Shown one piece after another: positions 15,891 through 25,246 of a stretch of 64,000 bases of DNA. Below the pieces are notes generated by a model that was not told the origin of the DNA, did not search any database, and saw only the letters and a program-made list of their open reading frames with translations. Positions within the stretch are counted from its first letter, which is position 1, and every line of letters starts with the position of its first letter. Location of the stretch: positions 1 to 64,000 of the forward strand of contig JBFXHL010000002.1 in assembly GCA_050177075.1 (NCBI GenBank), read 5' to 3'. This DNA is from UBA2239 sp050177075 (GTDB lineage Bacteria; Pseudomonadota; Gammaproteobacteria; Burkholderiales; UBA9220). The translations under genes and the position numbers were made by a program.

Positions 15891-18056
15891 ATGGAAATCC
15901 GACAACCGGCCAACATGCGCTTTCTCCTTCCGGGCTTGATGCTCTTGCTGCTGGCGGCCTGCGACGGCACCGCCTGGAACAATCCCTATCCCGCCGCCGA
16001 GGCCGGCAAGAACATCCTCTACACGGCCTTCACGGGGCGGCCCAAGCACCTGGACCCGGCCCAGTCCTACACCGAGGACGAGGCGGCGTTCACCGCCCAG
16101 ATCTACCAGCCCCCCTTGCAGTACCACTACCTCAAGCGGCCCTATACCCTGATCCCCTTCGCCGCGACGGAGGTGCCCAAGCCGCGCTTCTTCGACGCCG
16201 CCGGCCGCCCCCTGCCCCAAAACGTCGACCCGGCGAAGGTGGCCTACAGCGTGTACGACATCCATATCCGCCCCGGCATCCGCTACCAGCCCCATCCCGC
16301 CTTCGCCTTGGATGCCGGCGGCAAGCCGCGCTATTTCGACCTTACTCAGACGGCGCTGGCGAAAATCGACACCCTGGCGGACTTCAAGGAAACCGGAACC
16401 CGCGAACTGACGGCGGCGGACTACGTCTACCAGATCAAGCGCCTGGCCCATCCCCACCTGCATTCGCCCATTTTCGGCCTGATGAGCCAATACATCGTCG
16501 GCCTCAAGGACTACGCCGCCACCCTGGAGCGTGCCGACAAGGCTAGGGCCGGCCCGTGGCTGGATTTGCGGGCCTATCCCCTGGAAGGGGCGCAGACGGT
16601 GGACCGCTACACCTACCGGATAAAGGTCAAGGGCAAGTATCCCCAGTTCCAGTACTGGCTGGCCATGCCCTTCTTCGCCCCCATCCCCTGGGAGGCGGAC
16701 CGCTTCTACGCCCAGCCCGGCCTGGCGGAGAAGAACATCAGCCTCGATTGGTATCCGGTGGGAACCGGGCCCTACATGCTGAGCGAGAACGATCCCAACC
16801 GGCGCATGGTGCTGACCCGCAACCCCAATTACGGCGGCGAGACCTACCCCACGGAAGGCGAGCCGGGGGACCGGGCCGCCGGGCTCCTGGCCGATGCCGG
16901 CAAGCCCCTGCCCTTCATCGACCAGGTGGTGTTCACCCTGGAGAAGGAAACCATCCCCTACTGGAACAAGTTCCTCCAGGGCTATTACGACGCCTCCGGC
17001 ATCAGCTCCGACAACTTCGACCAGGCGGTGCAGATTTCCGGCGGCGAGGCGCGGCTCACCGAAGACATGGAAAAGCAGGGCATCCAGCTGCGCACTTCGG
17101 TGGCCACCAGCGACATGTACATGGGCTTCAACATGCTCGACCCCACCGTCGGCGGCTATACGGAAAAGGCCCGCAAGCTGCGGCAGGCCATTTCCATCGC
17201 CGTGGATTTCGAGGAGTTCATCTCCATTTTCGCCAACGGTCGCGGCATCGCCGCCCAGGGGCCGATTCCGCCGGGCATCTTCGGCTACCGGGGGGGCAAG
17301 GACGGAATCAATCCCTACGTCTACGACTGGGTGGACGGCAAGCCGAAGCGCAAGTCCATCGCCTACGCCAGGCAGCTCCTGGCCGAAGCGGGCTATCCCG
17401 GGGGACGCGATGCCGCCACCGGCAAGCCCCTGCTGGTTTATCTCGATACCACAGCCACCGGCCTGGGCAGCAAGTCCCGGGTGGACTGGCTGCAGAAGCA
17501 GTTCCAGAAAATCGACGTCCAGCTGGTGGTGCGGGCCACGGACTGGAACCGTTTCCAGGACAAGATTCGCAAGGGCAACGCCCAGCTGTTTTTCTTCGGC
17601 TGGAACGCCGACTACCCCGACCCGGAGAATTTCCTCTTCCTCTTCTACGGCCCCCACAGCCGCGCCAAGGGGGAGGGGGAGAATGCCGCCAACTACGACA
17701 ATCCGGACTACGACCGTTTGTTCGAGCGCATGAAGAACATGGACAACGGACCCGAGCGCCAGGCCATCATCGACCAGATGGTGCAGATTTTGCGCCGGGA
17801 TGCGCCGTGGATTTTCGGCTACCATCCCAAGGATTTCGTCCTCGCCCATGCCTGGACCCATAACCGAAAACCCAATCAGATGGCCAACAACGCCCTCAAA
17901 TACCAGCGCATCGACCCCGCCCTGCGGGAGCGGATGCGCGCCCGGTGGAACCGCCCCGTGCTGTGGCCCTTGCTGCTGACGCTGCTGATGCTGGCGGCGG
18001 CGGTGGCGCCGGCGTGGCAGGCCTACCGGCGCCACGAGAAGGAAACGGCGCGATGA
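15891..18056 (+). CDS. yejA: YejA-like peptide ABC transporter substrate-binding lipoprotein with C-terminal membrane helix
   Basis: Family 5 solute-binding protein of 721 residues that delivers peptides to the YejBEF importer. The N-terminus has a lipobox (LLLLAAC, Cys about residue 24), so it is a predicted lipoprotein. A second in-frame ATG at 15915 gives a shorter signal and may be the true start. The body shows the typical SBP_bac_5 segments (NPNYGG, FFGWNADYPDPENF). Odd point: a hydrophobic helix (about residues 687-706) near the C-terminus followed by Arg/Lys looks like a membrane anchor. It is the first gene of a four-gene operon with ATGA overlaps. Confidence 0.85.
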   Translation: MEIRQPANMRFLLPGLMLLLLAACDGTAWNNPYPAAEAGKNILYTAFTGRPKHLDPAQSYTEDEAAFTAQIYQPPLQYHYLKRPYTLIPFAATEVPKPRFFDAAGRPLPQNVDPAKVAYSVYDIHIRPGIRYQPHPAFALDAGGKPRYFDLTQTALAKIDTLADFKETGTRELTAADYVYQIKRLAHPHLHSPIFGLMSQYIVGLKDYAATLERADKARAGPWLDLRAYPLEGAQTVDRYTYRIKVKGKYPQFQYWLAMPFFAPIPWEADRFYAQPGLAEKNISLDWYPVGTGPYMLSENDPNRRMVLTRNPNYGGETYPTEGEPGDRAAGLLADAGKPLPFIDQVVFTLEKETIPYWNKFLQGYYDASGISSDNFDQAVQISGGEARLTEDMEKQGIQLRTSVATSDMYMGFNMLDPTVGGYTEKARKLRQAISIAVDFEEFISIFANGRGIAAQGPIPPGIFGYRGGKDGINPYVYDWVDGKPKRKSIAYARQLLAEAGYPGGRDAATGKPLLVYLDTTATGLGSKSRVDWLQKQFQKIDVQLVVRATDWNRFQDKIRKGNAQLFFFGWNADYPDPENFLFLFYGPHSRAKGEGENAANYDNPDYDRLFERMKNMDNGPERQAIIDQMVQILRRDAPWIFGYHPKDFVLAHAWTHNRKPNQMANNALKYQRIDPALRERMRARWNRPVLWPLLLTLLMLAAAVAPAWQAYRRHEKETAR

Positions 18057-19030
18057 TCGCCTACGTCCTGCGCCGCGCGCTTTACGCCCTGCCGATACTG
18101 CTGGGGGTGAACGTCATCACCTTCGTCCTGTTCTTCATGGTCAACACCCCGGACGACATGGCGCGCATGAACCTGGGGGTGAAGCACGTGACCCAGGAGG
18201 CCATCGACAAGTGGAAGGCCGAGCGGGGCTACGACAAGCCCCTGCTGGTCAACCGCTCGGCCGCCGGGATGAAAAAGCTCACCGAGACCATTTTCTTCGA
18301 GAAATCCGTCGGCATGTTCGCCTTCGACTTCGGCCGCGCCGACGACGGCCGCGACATCGCCCGGGAAATCCGGCACCGCATGGGGCCCAGCCTGGCCATC
18401 GCCCTGCCGGTGTTCGCCGTGGGACTGGCGGTGAACATCACCTTCGCCCTGCTGATGGTCTTCTTCCGCGCCAGCTACCTGGATTTTGTCGGCGTCGTGC
18501 TGTGCGTGGCGATGATGTCCATTTCCGGTCTGTTCTACATCATCGCCGGCCAGTATCTGGTGAGCAAGCTGTGGCATCTGGTGCCCATTTCCGGTTTCGC
18601 CGATGGGGTGGACGCCGTCAAATTCCTGGTGCTGCCGGTGGCCATCGGCGTGGTGTCCGGCATCGGCGCCGGCGCCCGCTGGTACCGCACCCTGTTCCTG
18701 GAGGAAATGAGCCGCGATTACGTGCGCACCGCCCGTGCCAAGGGCCTGTCCGAGGCGGCGGTGCTGTTCCGCCACGTGCTGCAGAACGCCCTCATCCCCA
18801 TCCTCACCGGCGCGGTGGTGGTGATTCCCCTGCTGTTCATGGGCAGCCTGATCACCGAGTCCTTCTTCGGCATCCCGGGCCTCGGCAGCTACACCATCGA
18901 CGCCATCAACGCCCAGGACTTCGCCGTGGTTCGGGCCATGGTGTTTCTCGGCTCCTTTCTCTACATCGTCGGCCTGGTGCTGACGGATATTTCCTACACC
19001 CTGGTGGACCCCCGGATACGCCTCGAATGA
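18053..19030 (+). CDS. yejB: YejB-like peptide ABC transporter permease
   Basis: 325-residue inner-membrane permease of the DppB/OppB class. The start ATG at 18053 overlaps the yejA stop (ATGA); a longer upstream reading is only the yejA 3' end in another frame. It begins MIAYVLRRALYALPILLG, typical of this family. The EAA cytoplasmic loop is present (YVRTARAKGLSEAAVLFRHV). It forms the membrane channel together with YejE. Confidence 0.9.
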   Translation: MIAYVLRRALYALPILLGVNVITFVLFFMVNTPDDMARMNLGVKHVTQEAIDKWKAERGYDKPLLVNRSAAGMKKLTETIFFEKSVGMFAFDFGRADDGRDIAREIRHRMGPSLAIALPVFAVGLAVNITFALLMVFFRASYLDFVGVVLCVAMMSISGLFYIIAGQYLVSKLWHLVPISGFADGVDAVKFLVLPVAIGVVSGIGAGARWYRTLFLEEMSRDYVRTARAKGLSEAAVLFRHVLQNALIPILTGAVVVIPLLFMGSLITESFFGIPGLGSYTIDAINAQDFAVVRAMVFLGSFLYIVGLVLTDISYTLVDPRIRLE

Positions 19031-20430
19031 TTCAGCCCGTCATCCTCTGGACCGATGCCCTGATCTTCCTGCTGCTGGCGGCGGCGGTGGCGTTCGCGCT
19101 CTACGCCCGTCGCCAGCCGCACCTGCGGGACCCCCTGCACCGCGTGGCCCGCAGCCCGGTGGGAATGGCGTCCATGGTGGTGCTGGGGGCCTACTTGGCC
19201 ATCGGCCTGCTGGATTCCCTCCACTTCCGTCCCTCCTTGCCGGGCAAGCCCGGTGCGGGGGTGCAGTACGCGGTGGAAACCCTCAGCGTCCTCGACTGGC
19301 TCGCCACCCCCTTGCGGGAGCAGGTGGAAAAGACCTATTCCGCCCCCTTCGCCACCCATGCCTACGCCAAGGAGGCGGTGGAGCTGCCCGACGGAAGGGA
19401 GGCGAGGGATTTCCCCCGCCTCAAGTACGGCGGCGCCCAGTTGGCCGACCCGGCGCGGGAGAAGTGGCCGGATATCATGACCCGCGCCCTCAAGGCGGCG
19501 GTGATGGCCCTGGCCGCCTGGTTCCTGGCGGCCGTCGGTGTGTGCGCCTGGTTGGCCCAACGTGGCGGGGAAAGCCTGCCGGCGGCGTGGCGCGACGTCT
19601 GGGGCGGTAAAACCGCAATTCCGTGGCGGGTGGGCCTTCTGGCCTTGGGCGTGCTATTCCTGCTGGCCTTTCCCACCGTGGCGCTTTCCACCCACTACCA
19701 TATCCTGGGCACCGACAAGGTGGGCCAGGACGTGTTCTTCCAGACCCTGAAAAGCGTGCGCACCGGCCTGGTGATCGGCACCCTCACCACCCTGGTGATG
19801 CTGCCCTTCGCCGTGCTGCTGGGCATCATGGCGGGCTATTTCCGCGGCTGGGTGGACGATGGGATCCAGTACCTCTACACCACCCTCAACTCCATCCCCG
19901 GCGTGCTGCTGATCGCGGCGGCGGTGCTGATGATGCAGGTGTGGATGGAGAGCAATCCGGACCTGTTCGACACCGTGGCGGCGAGGGCCGACGCCCGCCT
20001 CTTCTTCCTTTGCGCCATTCTCGGCGTCACCAGCTGGACCGGGCTGTGCCGCCTGTTGCGGGGGGAGACCCTGAAGCTGCGGGAGCTGGATTACATCCAG
20101 GCCGCCCAGGCCTTCGGCGTTTCCCACTGGCGCATCATTCTGCGCCATATCCTGCCCAACCTCATGCACATCGTCCTGATCACCGTGGTCATGGATTTTT
20201 CCGGCCTGGTGCTGGCGGAAGCGGTGCTGTCCTACGTGGGCGTGGGCGTGGACCCCACCATGCAGAGCTGGGGCAACATGATCAACAGCGCCCGCCTGGA
20301 AATGGCCCGGGAGCCCATGGTCTGGTGGACCCTGGCGGCAGCCTTCCTGTTCATGTTCGTCCTGGTGCTGTTCGCCAACCTCTTCGCCGACACGGTGCGG
20401 GACGCTTTCGACCCGAGGGCCCGGCGATGA
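19027..20430 (+). CDS. yejE: YejE-like peptide ABC transporter permease
   Basis: 467-residue permease of the DppC/OppC class. The start ATG at 19027 overlaps the yejB stop (ATGA). There is an N-terminal membrane helix, a periplasmic/linker region longer than in E. coli YejE (341 residues), and then the C-terminal permease domain with the EAA loop (DYIQAAQAFGVSHWRIILRH). It partners with YejB. Coupling by overlap to both neighbours suggests tightly matched expression. Confidence 0.9.
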   Translation: MIQPVILWTDALIFLLLAAAVAFALYARRQPHLRDPLHRVARSPVGMASMVVLGAYLAIGLLDSLHFRPSLPGKPGAGVQYAVETLSVLDWLATPLREQVEKTYSAPFATHAYAKEAVELPDGREARDFPRLKYGGAQLADPAREKWPDIMTRALKAAVMALAAWFLAAVGVCAWLAQRGGESLPAAWRDVWGGKTAIPWRVGLLALGVLFLLAFPTVALSTHYHILGTDKVGQDVFFQTLKSVRTGLVIGTLTTLVMLPFAVLLGIMAGYFRGWVDDGIQYLYTTLNSIPGVLLIAAAVLMMQVWMESNPDLFDTVAARADARLFFLCAILGVTSWTGLCRLLRGETLKLRELDYIQAAQAFGVSHWRIILRHILPNLMHIVLITVVMDFSGLVLAEAVLSYVGVGVDPTMQSWGNMINSARLEMAREPMVWWTLAAAFLFMFVLVLFANLFADTVRDAFDPRARR

Positions 20431-22442
20431 CGGGGGACAAGCCCTTGCTGCAGGTCGAGGACCTCCGCACCCATTTCGCGGCGGAGGGGCGGACGGTATG
20501 TGCCGTGGACGGGGTTTCCTTCGCCCTGCGGCGGGGGGAGACCTTCGCCCTGGTGGGGGAGTCGGGCTGCGGCAAATCCATCACCGCCCTGTCTGTCCTG
20601 CGCCTGCTGCCCGAGGCGGGGCGCATCGTCAGCGGCAGCGTCCGGCTCGACGGCGCGGATTTGTTGGCCTTGCCCGAAACCGCCATGCGGGACGTGCGGG
20701 GGCGGCGCATCGCCATGATTTTCCAGGAGCCCCAGTCCTCTCTCAACCCGGTGATGACGGTGGGGCGGCAGATCGGCGAGGTGCTGGCGCGACACCGCGG
20801 CGTGGCCGGCGCGGCAGCGCGGCGTCGCGCGGTGGAGTTGCTGGCGGCCGTCGGGATTCCCGCCCCCGAGCGGCGGGTGGACGACTATCCTTTCCAACTC
20901 TCCGGGGGCATGAAGCAGCGGGTGATGATCGCCATGGCCCTGGCCGGCGAGCCCGACCTGCTGATCGCCGACGAGCCCACCACCGCCCTCGACGTCACCA
21001 TCCAGGCCCAGGTGCTGGAACTGATGCGGAACCTCCAGCAGCGCACCGGCATGGCCATGCTGCTGATTACCCACGACCTTGGCGTGGTGGCGGAGAACGC
21101 CGACCGGGTGGCGGTGATGTACGCCGGGGAGATCGTCGAAACCGCCGCCGCCGAGGAGTTTTTCGCCGCCCCGCGCCATCCCTACTCCCGCAAGCTGTTC
21201 GCCGCCCTTCCCGGGTCGGCGAAACGGGGGCAGCCCCTGGCCACCATCCCGGGGGCGGTGCCGCCCCTCGGCAGCGCCTTCACCGGCTGCCGTTTCGCCA
21301 ACCGCTGCGACCGGGCCGAGGCCCGCTGCCGCACCGAAACGCCGCCCTGGGTGGCAACGGCGACCGGGGGCGTACGCTGCCACTTGGACCTAAAGGATGA
21401 AGGCGGGAAGGGTAAGGATGAAGGAAAAACCGCCACGGGCGACCAGCCTTCATCCTTTGTCCCTCATCCTTCATCCTTGCTCGAGGTCTCCGACCTCAAG
21501 GTCTGGTTCCCGGTGCGCAAGGGGCTGTTCAAGGGCACCGTCGGCCACGTCAAGGCGGTGGACGGCGTGTCTCTTTCCCTGGCGGCCGGGCGGACCCTGG
21601 CCCTCGTCGGGGAGTCGGGCTGCGGCAAAACCACCGCCGGCAAGGCCATCCTGCGCCTGATCGAGCCCAGCGGCGGGCAGGTGGCGTTCGACGGTGTTGA
21701 CCTGGCGTCCCTCGGTCGGGAAGCCCTGCGGCGGCAGCGGGCGGCCATGCAGATCGTTTTCCAGGACCCCTATGCCTCCCTTAACCCCCGCATGCGGGTG
21801 GAGGAAATCGTCGAGGAGGGCATGGCGGCCCTGTTGCCGACCATGGAGGTCGCGGCCCGGCGGCAGCGCACGGCGGCCTTGCTCGAACAGGTGGGGCTGC
21901 CGGCGGAGGCCGCCCGGCGCTATCCCCACGAATTTTCGGGAGGGCAGCGCCAGCGCATCGCCATCGCCCGCGCCCTGGCCGTGAACCCCCGCCTCATCGT
22001 CTGCGACGAGCCCACCAGCGCCCTGGACGTATCGGTCCAGGCCCAGATACTCAATTTGCTGAAGGGCTTGCAGGAAGAATTGGGCCTGGCCTACCTGTTC
22101 ATCACCCACAACCTGGCGGTGGTGGAGTATCTGGCCCACGAGGTGGCGGTGATGTACCTGGGGCGGATCGTCGAGCAGGGGCCGGCGGAGGCTGTGCTGG
22201 CCAACCCCCTTCATCCCTACACCCGGGCGCTGCTGTCGGCGGTGCCCACGGTGGATGCGGTCAGGCGTCGGGAGGTGCTGAAACTGCCTGGGGACCTGCC
22301 ATCCCCCCTCGCCCCGCCGGACGGCTGCCACTTCCGCCCCCGCTGCCCGCAAGCCAGGGCGGAATGCGCCGCCAGCTATCCCGCAGCCCGTCGGCACGGG
22401 GTGGGCCACTGGGTGAGTTGCCACCTCCACGACGAAGGCTAG
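20427..22442 (+). CDS. yejF: YejF-like duplicated ABC ATPase with heptad-repeat linker
   Basis: 671-residue ATPase that powers the YejBE importer, with two full ABC domains in one chain. Domain 1: GESGCGKS, LSGGMKQRV, LLIADEPTT. Domain 2: GESGCGKTT, FSGGQRQRI, LIVCDEPTS. Each is followed by a Cys-containing oligopeptide-type C-terminal segment. The start ATG at 20427 overlaps the yejE stop. Odd point: residues about 323-351, between the domains, are encoded by inverted heptanucleotide repeats and read as a hydrophilic KDEG.../PSSF...PSSL linker. It ends at a bidirectional terminator. Confidence 0.92.
   Translation: MTGDKPLLQVEDLRTHFAAEGRTVCAVDGVSFALRRGETFALVGESGCGKSITALSVLRLLPEAGRIVSGSVRLDGADLLALPETAMRDVRGRRIAMIFQEPQSSLNPVMTVGRQIGEVLARHRGVAGAAARRRAVELLAAVGIPAPERRVDDYPFQLSGGMKQRVMIAMALAGEPDLLIADEPTTALDVTIQAQVLELMRNLQQRTGMAMLLITHDLGVVAENADRVAVMYAGEIVETAAAEEFFAAPRHPYSRKLFAALPGSAKRGQPLATIPGAVPPLGSAFTGCRFANRCDRAEARCRTETPPWVATATGGVRCHLDLKDEGGKGKDEGKTATGDQPSSFVPHPSSLLEVSDLKVWFPVRKGLFKGTVGHVKAVDGVSLSLAAGRTLALVGESGCGKTTAGKAILRLIEPSGGQVAFDGVDLASLGREALRRQRAAMQIVFQDPYASLNPRMRVEEIVEEGMAALLPTMEVAARRQRTAALLEQVGLPAEAARRYPHEFSGGQRQRIAIARALAVNPRLIVCDEPTSALDVSVQAQILNLLKGLQEELGLAYLFITHNLAVVEYLAHEVAVMYLGRIVEQGPAEAVLANPLHPYTRALLSAVPTVDAVRRREVLKLPGDLPSPLAPPDGCHFRPRCPQARAECAASYPAARRHGVGHWVSCHLHDEG
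21393..21478 (+). repeat. Inverted heptad repeat inside yejF
   Basis: AAGGATGAAGG occurs at 21393-21403 and 21414-21424, and its reverse complement CCTTCATCCTT at 21447-21457 and 21468-21478. The result is a nested fold-back inside the coding region. It is in frame and forms the inter-domain linker. It resembles the AGGATGA heptads at 25952-25986. Confidence 0.85.
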
Positions 22443-22447
22443 ACAAG

Positions 22448-22476
22448 AAAAAACCGCCCCGAGGGCGGTTTTTTTT
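22448..22476. terminator. Bidirectional terminator between yejF and mltD
   Basis: CCGCCC (22454-22459) pairs with GGGCGG (22463-22468), loop CGA. It is flanked by six A on the left and eight T on the right, so the hairpin works for both convergent genes. Confidence 0.93.
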
Positions 22477-22499
22477 GTCCAGGATGTCCGCAGGCCGGG

Positions 22500-24185
22500 T
22501 CAGCTGTCCTTGGACGGGTAGACGGTGACCGCCGTGCCGGGCATCAGGCGCTTGGCGGACAGGTTGTTCCAGCGCTGGATATCGTTGATCGCCACGTTGA
22601 ACTTGCGGGCAATGCCGGCCAGGGTGTCACCCTTGCGAACGACGTAGCGGGTGGCCTTGGCGGTTTTGGCGTGCCGGTTCTCCGCCTTGTCGGCCTTGGC
22701 ATGCTTGCTGGACTTTTCCTTGGCGGCGAGAACGGTCTTAACCCGCTTGTCTTCGCTGCTGCTCTTCGCGGCTACCACGGTGTCCGTCTCGATGGTCAGC
22801 TTTTGCTTGAGAGCCAGCTTTTCGCCCTTGAGCTTGTTCCAGCGCTTGATCTCCGTCACGCTGACGTCGAAGCGGCGGGCGATGCTGGCCAGGGTGTCCC
22901 CCTTCTTGACCGCGTAGGTCTGCTTCCGGGTGACGGCGCGGCTGGGGACGCTTTCCATCGCTTTCTCGGCCGGAGCGGCGGCCAGTTCCAGTTTGCCGTC
23001 ATCGCTGCCGCCGTCCTTGGCCGGCACCAGCAGGGGCTGGCCGCTGGCCTTCAGGCTGCGCTGGCCGATGTCGTTCACTTCCTTCAGCTTGGCGAGGGAA
23101 ATGCCGAAATGGCTGGCGATCTTGTCGAAGCGCTCGCCCCGCTTGGGCGTATAGGTTTTCCAGGACAGCAGGGGCTTGTCGTAGTCGTCCAGATTGGTGG
23201 TGAAGTTTTCCGCCTTGTCCACCGGCAACAGCAGTTTCTTCTTGCCGTTCAGGGAATGAATGATCGGGCGGTTGTGGGCGGGGTTGAGGGACTCGAACTC
23301 GTCCAGGGAGATGCCCGCCAGCTTGGCGGCCACCTTCACGTCCATGCTCTGGGGGGCGGTGACAGTGGTGAAATAGGGGCGGTTGGGGATGGAAGCCAGG
23401 GTCATGCCGAAGGAGGAAGGGTCGGCGATCAGGTGCTTGACCGCCAGTAGGCGGGGCACGTAGCTGCGGGTTTCCGCCGGCATGTTGAGGCTCAGGTAGT
23501 CGGTGGGCAGGCCCGCGCGCTGGTTCTTGGCGATGGCGCGGGCGACGGAGCCCTCGCCCCAGTTGTAGGCCGCCAGGGCGAGGGACCAGTCGCCGAACAT
23601 GTCGTACAGTTTCTGCAGGTAGTCCAGGGCGGCGTTGGTGGCGGCGGCGATGTCGCGGCGGCCGTCGTACCAGAAGTTCTGCTGCAGGCCGAAGTTCTTG
23701 CCGGTGGAGGGGATGAACTGCCAGATGCCGGAGGCATGGGCGTGGGAGTAGGCCTTGGGATTGAAGGCGCTCTCGATCATCGGCAGCAGGGCGATTTCCG
23801 TCGGCATGCCGCGGCGCTCCACCTCGTCCACGATGTAATACAGGTAGCGGCGGCTGCGTTCCACCATGCGCTGGACGTAGTCGGGACGGTTGGCGTACCA
23901 GTCCTCGTTGTCCTTCACCAGCGGGGTGTCCAGTTCTTCCATGGCGAAGCCGCTGCGCACCCGGGCCCAGAGGTCGTCCGACTGGACGACGGCAGAGGTT
24001 TCGGGGGCGTCGCTGGCGGCGGACGCCGATTTGGCGGCCCGTGCCGACTTGGCGGGCGGCGTACCCGCGCTGGCGGCGCCCCAGTCGTTGTCTTGCCAGG
24101 AGAAAGCGTCGTCCGCCACGGCAGTGCCGGACATGACCAGAGCGATCGCCGCCGCAAAGCTGGCGTAGAGGTGACGTTTTTTCAT
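22500..24185 (-). CDS. mltD: MltD-like membrane-associated lytic murein transglycosylase with three LysM domains
   Basis: Cleaves the glycan strands of peptidoglycan in the periplasm. The 561 residues begin with a signal peptide (cleaved about ADA). The SLT domain (about 105-260) has the catalytic Glu in LPMIESAFNP, plus ASGIWQFIPSTG and ALAAYNWGEGSV. The C-terminus has three LysM peptidoglycan-binding repeats (about 340-390, 425-470 and 512-558), of which the last two are canonical (VKKGDTLASIARRF, VRKGDTLAGIARKF). No lipobox is visible, unlike E. coli MltD, so it is probably soluble or murein-bound. Confidence 0.9.
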   Translation of the reverse strand: MKKRHLYASFAAAIALVMSGTAVADDAFSWQDNDWGAASAGTPPAKSARAAKSASAASDAPETSAVVQSDDLWARVRSGFAMEELDTPLVKDNEDWYANRPDYVQRMVERSRRYLYYIVDEVERRGMPTEIALLPMIESAFNPKAYSHAHASGIWQFIPSTGKNFGLQQNFWYDGRRDIAAATNAALDYLQKLYDMFGDWSLALAAYNWGEGSVARAIAKNQRAGLPTDYLSLNMPAETRSYVPRLLAVKHLIADPSSFGMTLASIPNRPYFTTVTAPQSMDVKVAAKLAGISLDEFESLNPAHNRPIIHSLNGKKKLLLPVDKAENFTTNLDDYDKPLLSWKTYTPKRGERFDKIASHFGISLAKLKEVNDIGQRSLKASGQPLLVPAKDGGSDDGKLELAAAPAEKAMESVPSRAVTRKQTYAVKKGDTLASIARRFDVSVTEIKRWNKLKGEKLALKQKLTIETDTVVAAKSSSEDKRVKTVLAAKEKSSKHAKADKAENRHAKTAKATRYVVRKGDTLAGIARKFNVAINDIQRWNNLSAKRLMPGTAVTVYPSKDS

Positions 24186-24277
24186 TCCCTGAGCATGCTT
24201 GTTTTTAAAACTCGGGCGATGGTACCCCCCTCCCGGGGATGCGTCAAGGTATTGCGGGAAAAGGGAAAATGGATTAT

Positions 24278-24422
24278 GGGGACCGCTGAATAAATGGCTG
24301 CGCGGGCGAATCGCCGCGTTGCACGGCGCTCGCTCCCTCGCCTACCCTCTTGATATGTCTCGGTCGCTGCGCTCCGCGTGCCTTGCACTTCATCCAGCTC
24401 GCCGATTTCTTCAGCGTTTCCC
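24278..24422. mobile_element. MITE-like imperfect inverted-repeat element (about 145 bp)
   Basis: The ends are imperfect inverted repeats: GGGGACCGCTGAATAAAT at 24278-24295, against GGGAAACGCTGAAGAAAT as the reverse complement of 24405-24422. The dinucleotide TA precedes the left end (24275-24276) and follows the right end (24423-24424). That would fit a TA target duplication if one extra T is allowed on the left. The interior has no ORF and is GC-rich with further partial self-complementarity. No transposase is present in the window. Assignment as a non-autonomous element is inference. Confidence 0.55.
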
Positions 24423-24430
24423 TAGGCGTG

Positions 24431-25204
24431 TCAGGCTTCGTCCCGCCAGGCGCGCACGGCGGCGAACACCTCCACCGGGGCGTTCAGGGGATGTCCGACA
24501 TGGGCGCTGGCGGCACGGGCGACGTCCGGCGCCTCGAAACGCAGGAAGGGGTTGGCGGATTTTTCCAGGGCCAGGGTCGTCGGCACGGTGGGCCGTCCAT
24601 CCTTCCGCAGGGCTTGGACTTCGGCTTCCCATTGTAGGAGGTCGGGATTGGCGGGCTCGACTTTCTTGGCGAAGCGGATGTTTTCCAGGGTGTACTCGTG
24701 GGCGCAGTAGATCAGGGTGTCGTCGGGCAGGGCGAGGATTTTGCGCAGGGAGGAGAGGGCCTGCTCCGGCGTGCCCTCGAACAGCCGGCCGCAGCCGATG
24801 CCGAAGAGGGTATCGCCGCAGAACAGGGCGCCGGGCAGGGTGAAGCCCACGTGATCGCGGGTGTGGCCGGGGAAAGCCAGAACGCCGAAGGTGGCCGGGA
24901 GCTCGGGAACGTTAACGGTGTCGCCTTCGGCCACGGGCGTGGCGTGGGTCGCCAGGGGGCCGCGGACGGTGCCGTAAACCGGAACGGCGCGGTCCTGAAG
25001 CAGGTCGCCGATGCCGCCGGTGTGGTCGCCGTGGTGGTGGGTGGCGAGGATGGCGGCCAGGGTAAGGCCCTCCCGGCGCAGGAAATTCCGCACCGGTTCG
25101 GCTTCTCCCGGGTCGACGGCGACGGCGTGGCGGCCGTTGTGGATCAGCCAGATGTAATTGTCCTCGAAGGCGGGAACGGGAACGACAGCAAGCATGGGAT
25201 GCAC
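24431..25204 (-). CDS. gloB: GloB, hydroxyacylglutathione hydrolase (glyoxalase II)
   Basis: Hydrolyses S-lactoylglutathione to lactate and glutathione in methylglyoxal detoxification. The 257 residues match the family. It has the metallo-beta-lactamase motif THHHGDHTGG, further metal ligands in GHTRDHVGF and FCGDTLFGIGCGRLFEG, and CAHEYTLENIRFA near the substrate site. The first ATG (25204) or the third residue after it (25195) may be used. The stop lies 9 bases from the MITE-like element. It is divergent from the methyltransferase gene. Confidence 0.95.
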   Translation of the reverse strand: MHPMLAVVPVPAFEDNYIWLIHNGRHAVAVDPGEAEPVRNFLRREGLTLAAILATHHHGDHTGGIGDLLQDRAVPVYGTVRGPLATHATPVAEGDTVNVPELPATFGVLAFPGHTRDHVGFTLPGALFCGDTLFGIGCGRLFEGTPEQALSSLRKILALPDDTLIYCAHEYTLENIRFAKKVEPANPDLLQWEAEVQALRKDGRPTVPTTLALEKSANPFLRFEAPDVARAASAHVGHPLNAPVEVFAAVRAWRDEA

Positions 25205-25246
25205 CTCGTCTAACAGTCTGCGGTAAGTTCATTTAAACTAGCGCCC

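Noticed and set aside
19623..20426. Long upstream extension of the yejF frame
   Set aside because: It is the yejE gene read out of frame. The ATG at 20427 overlapping the yejE stop is the sensible start.
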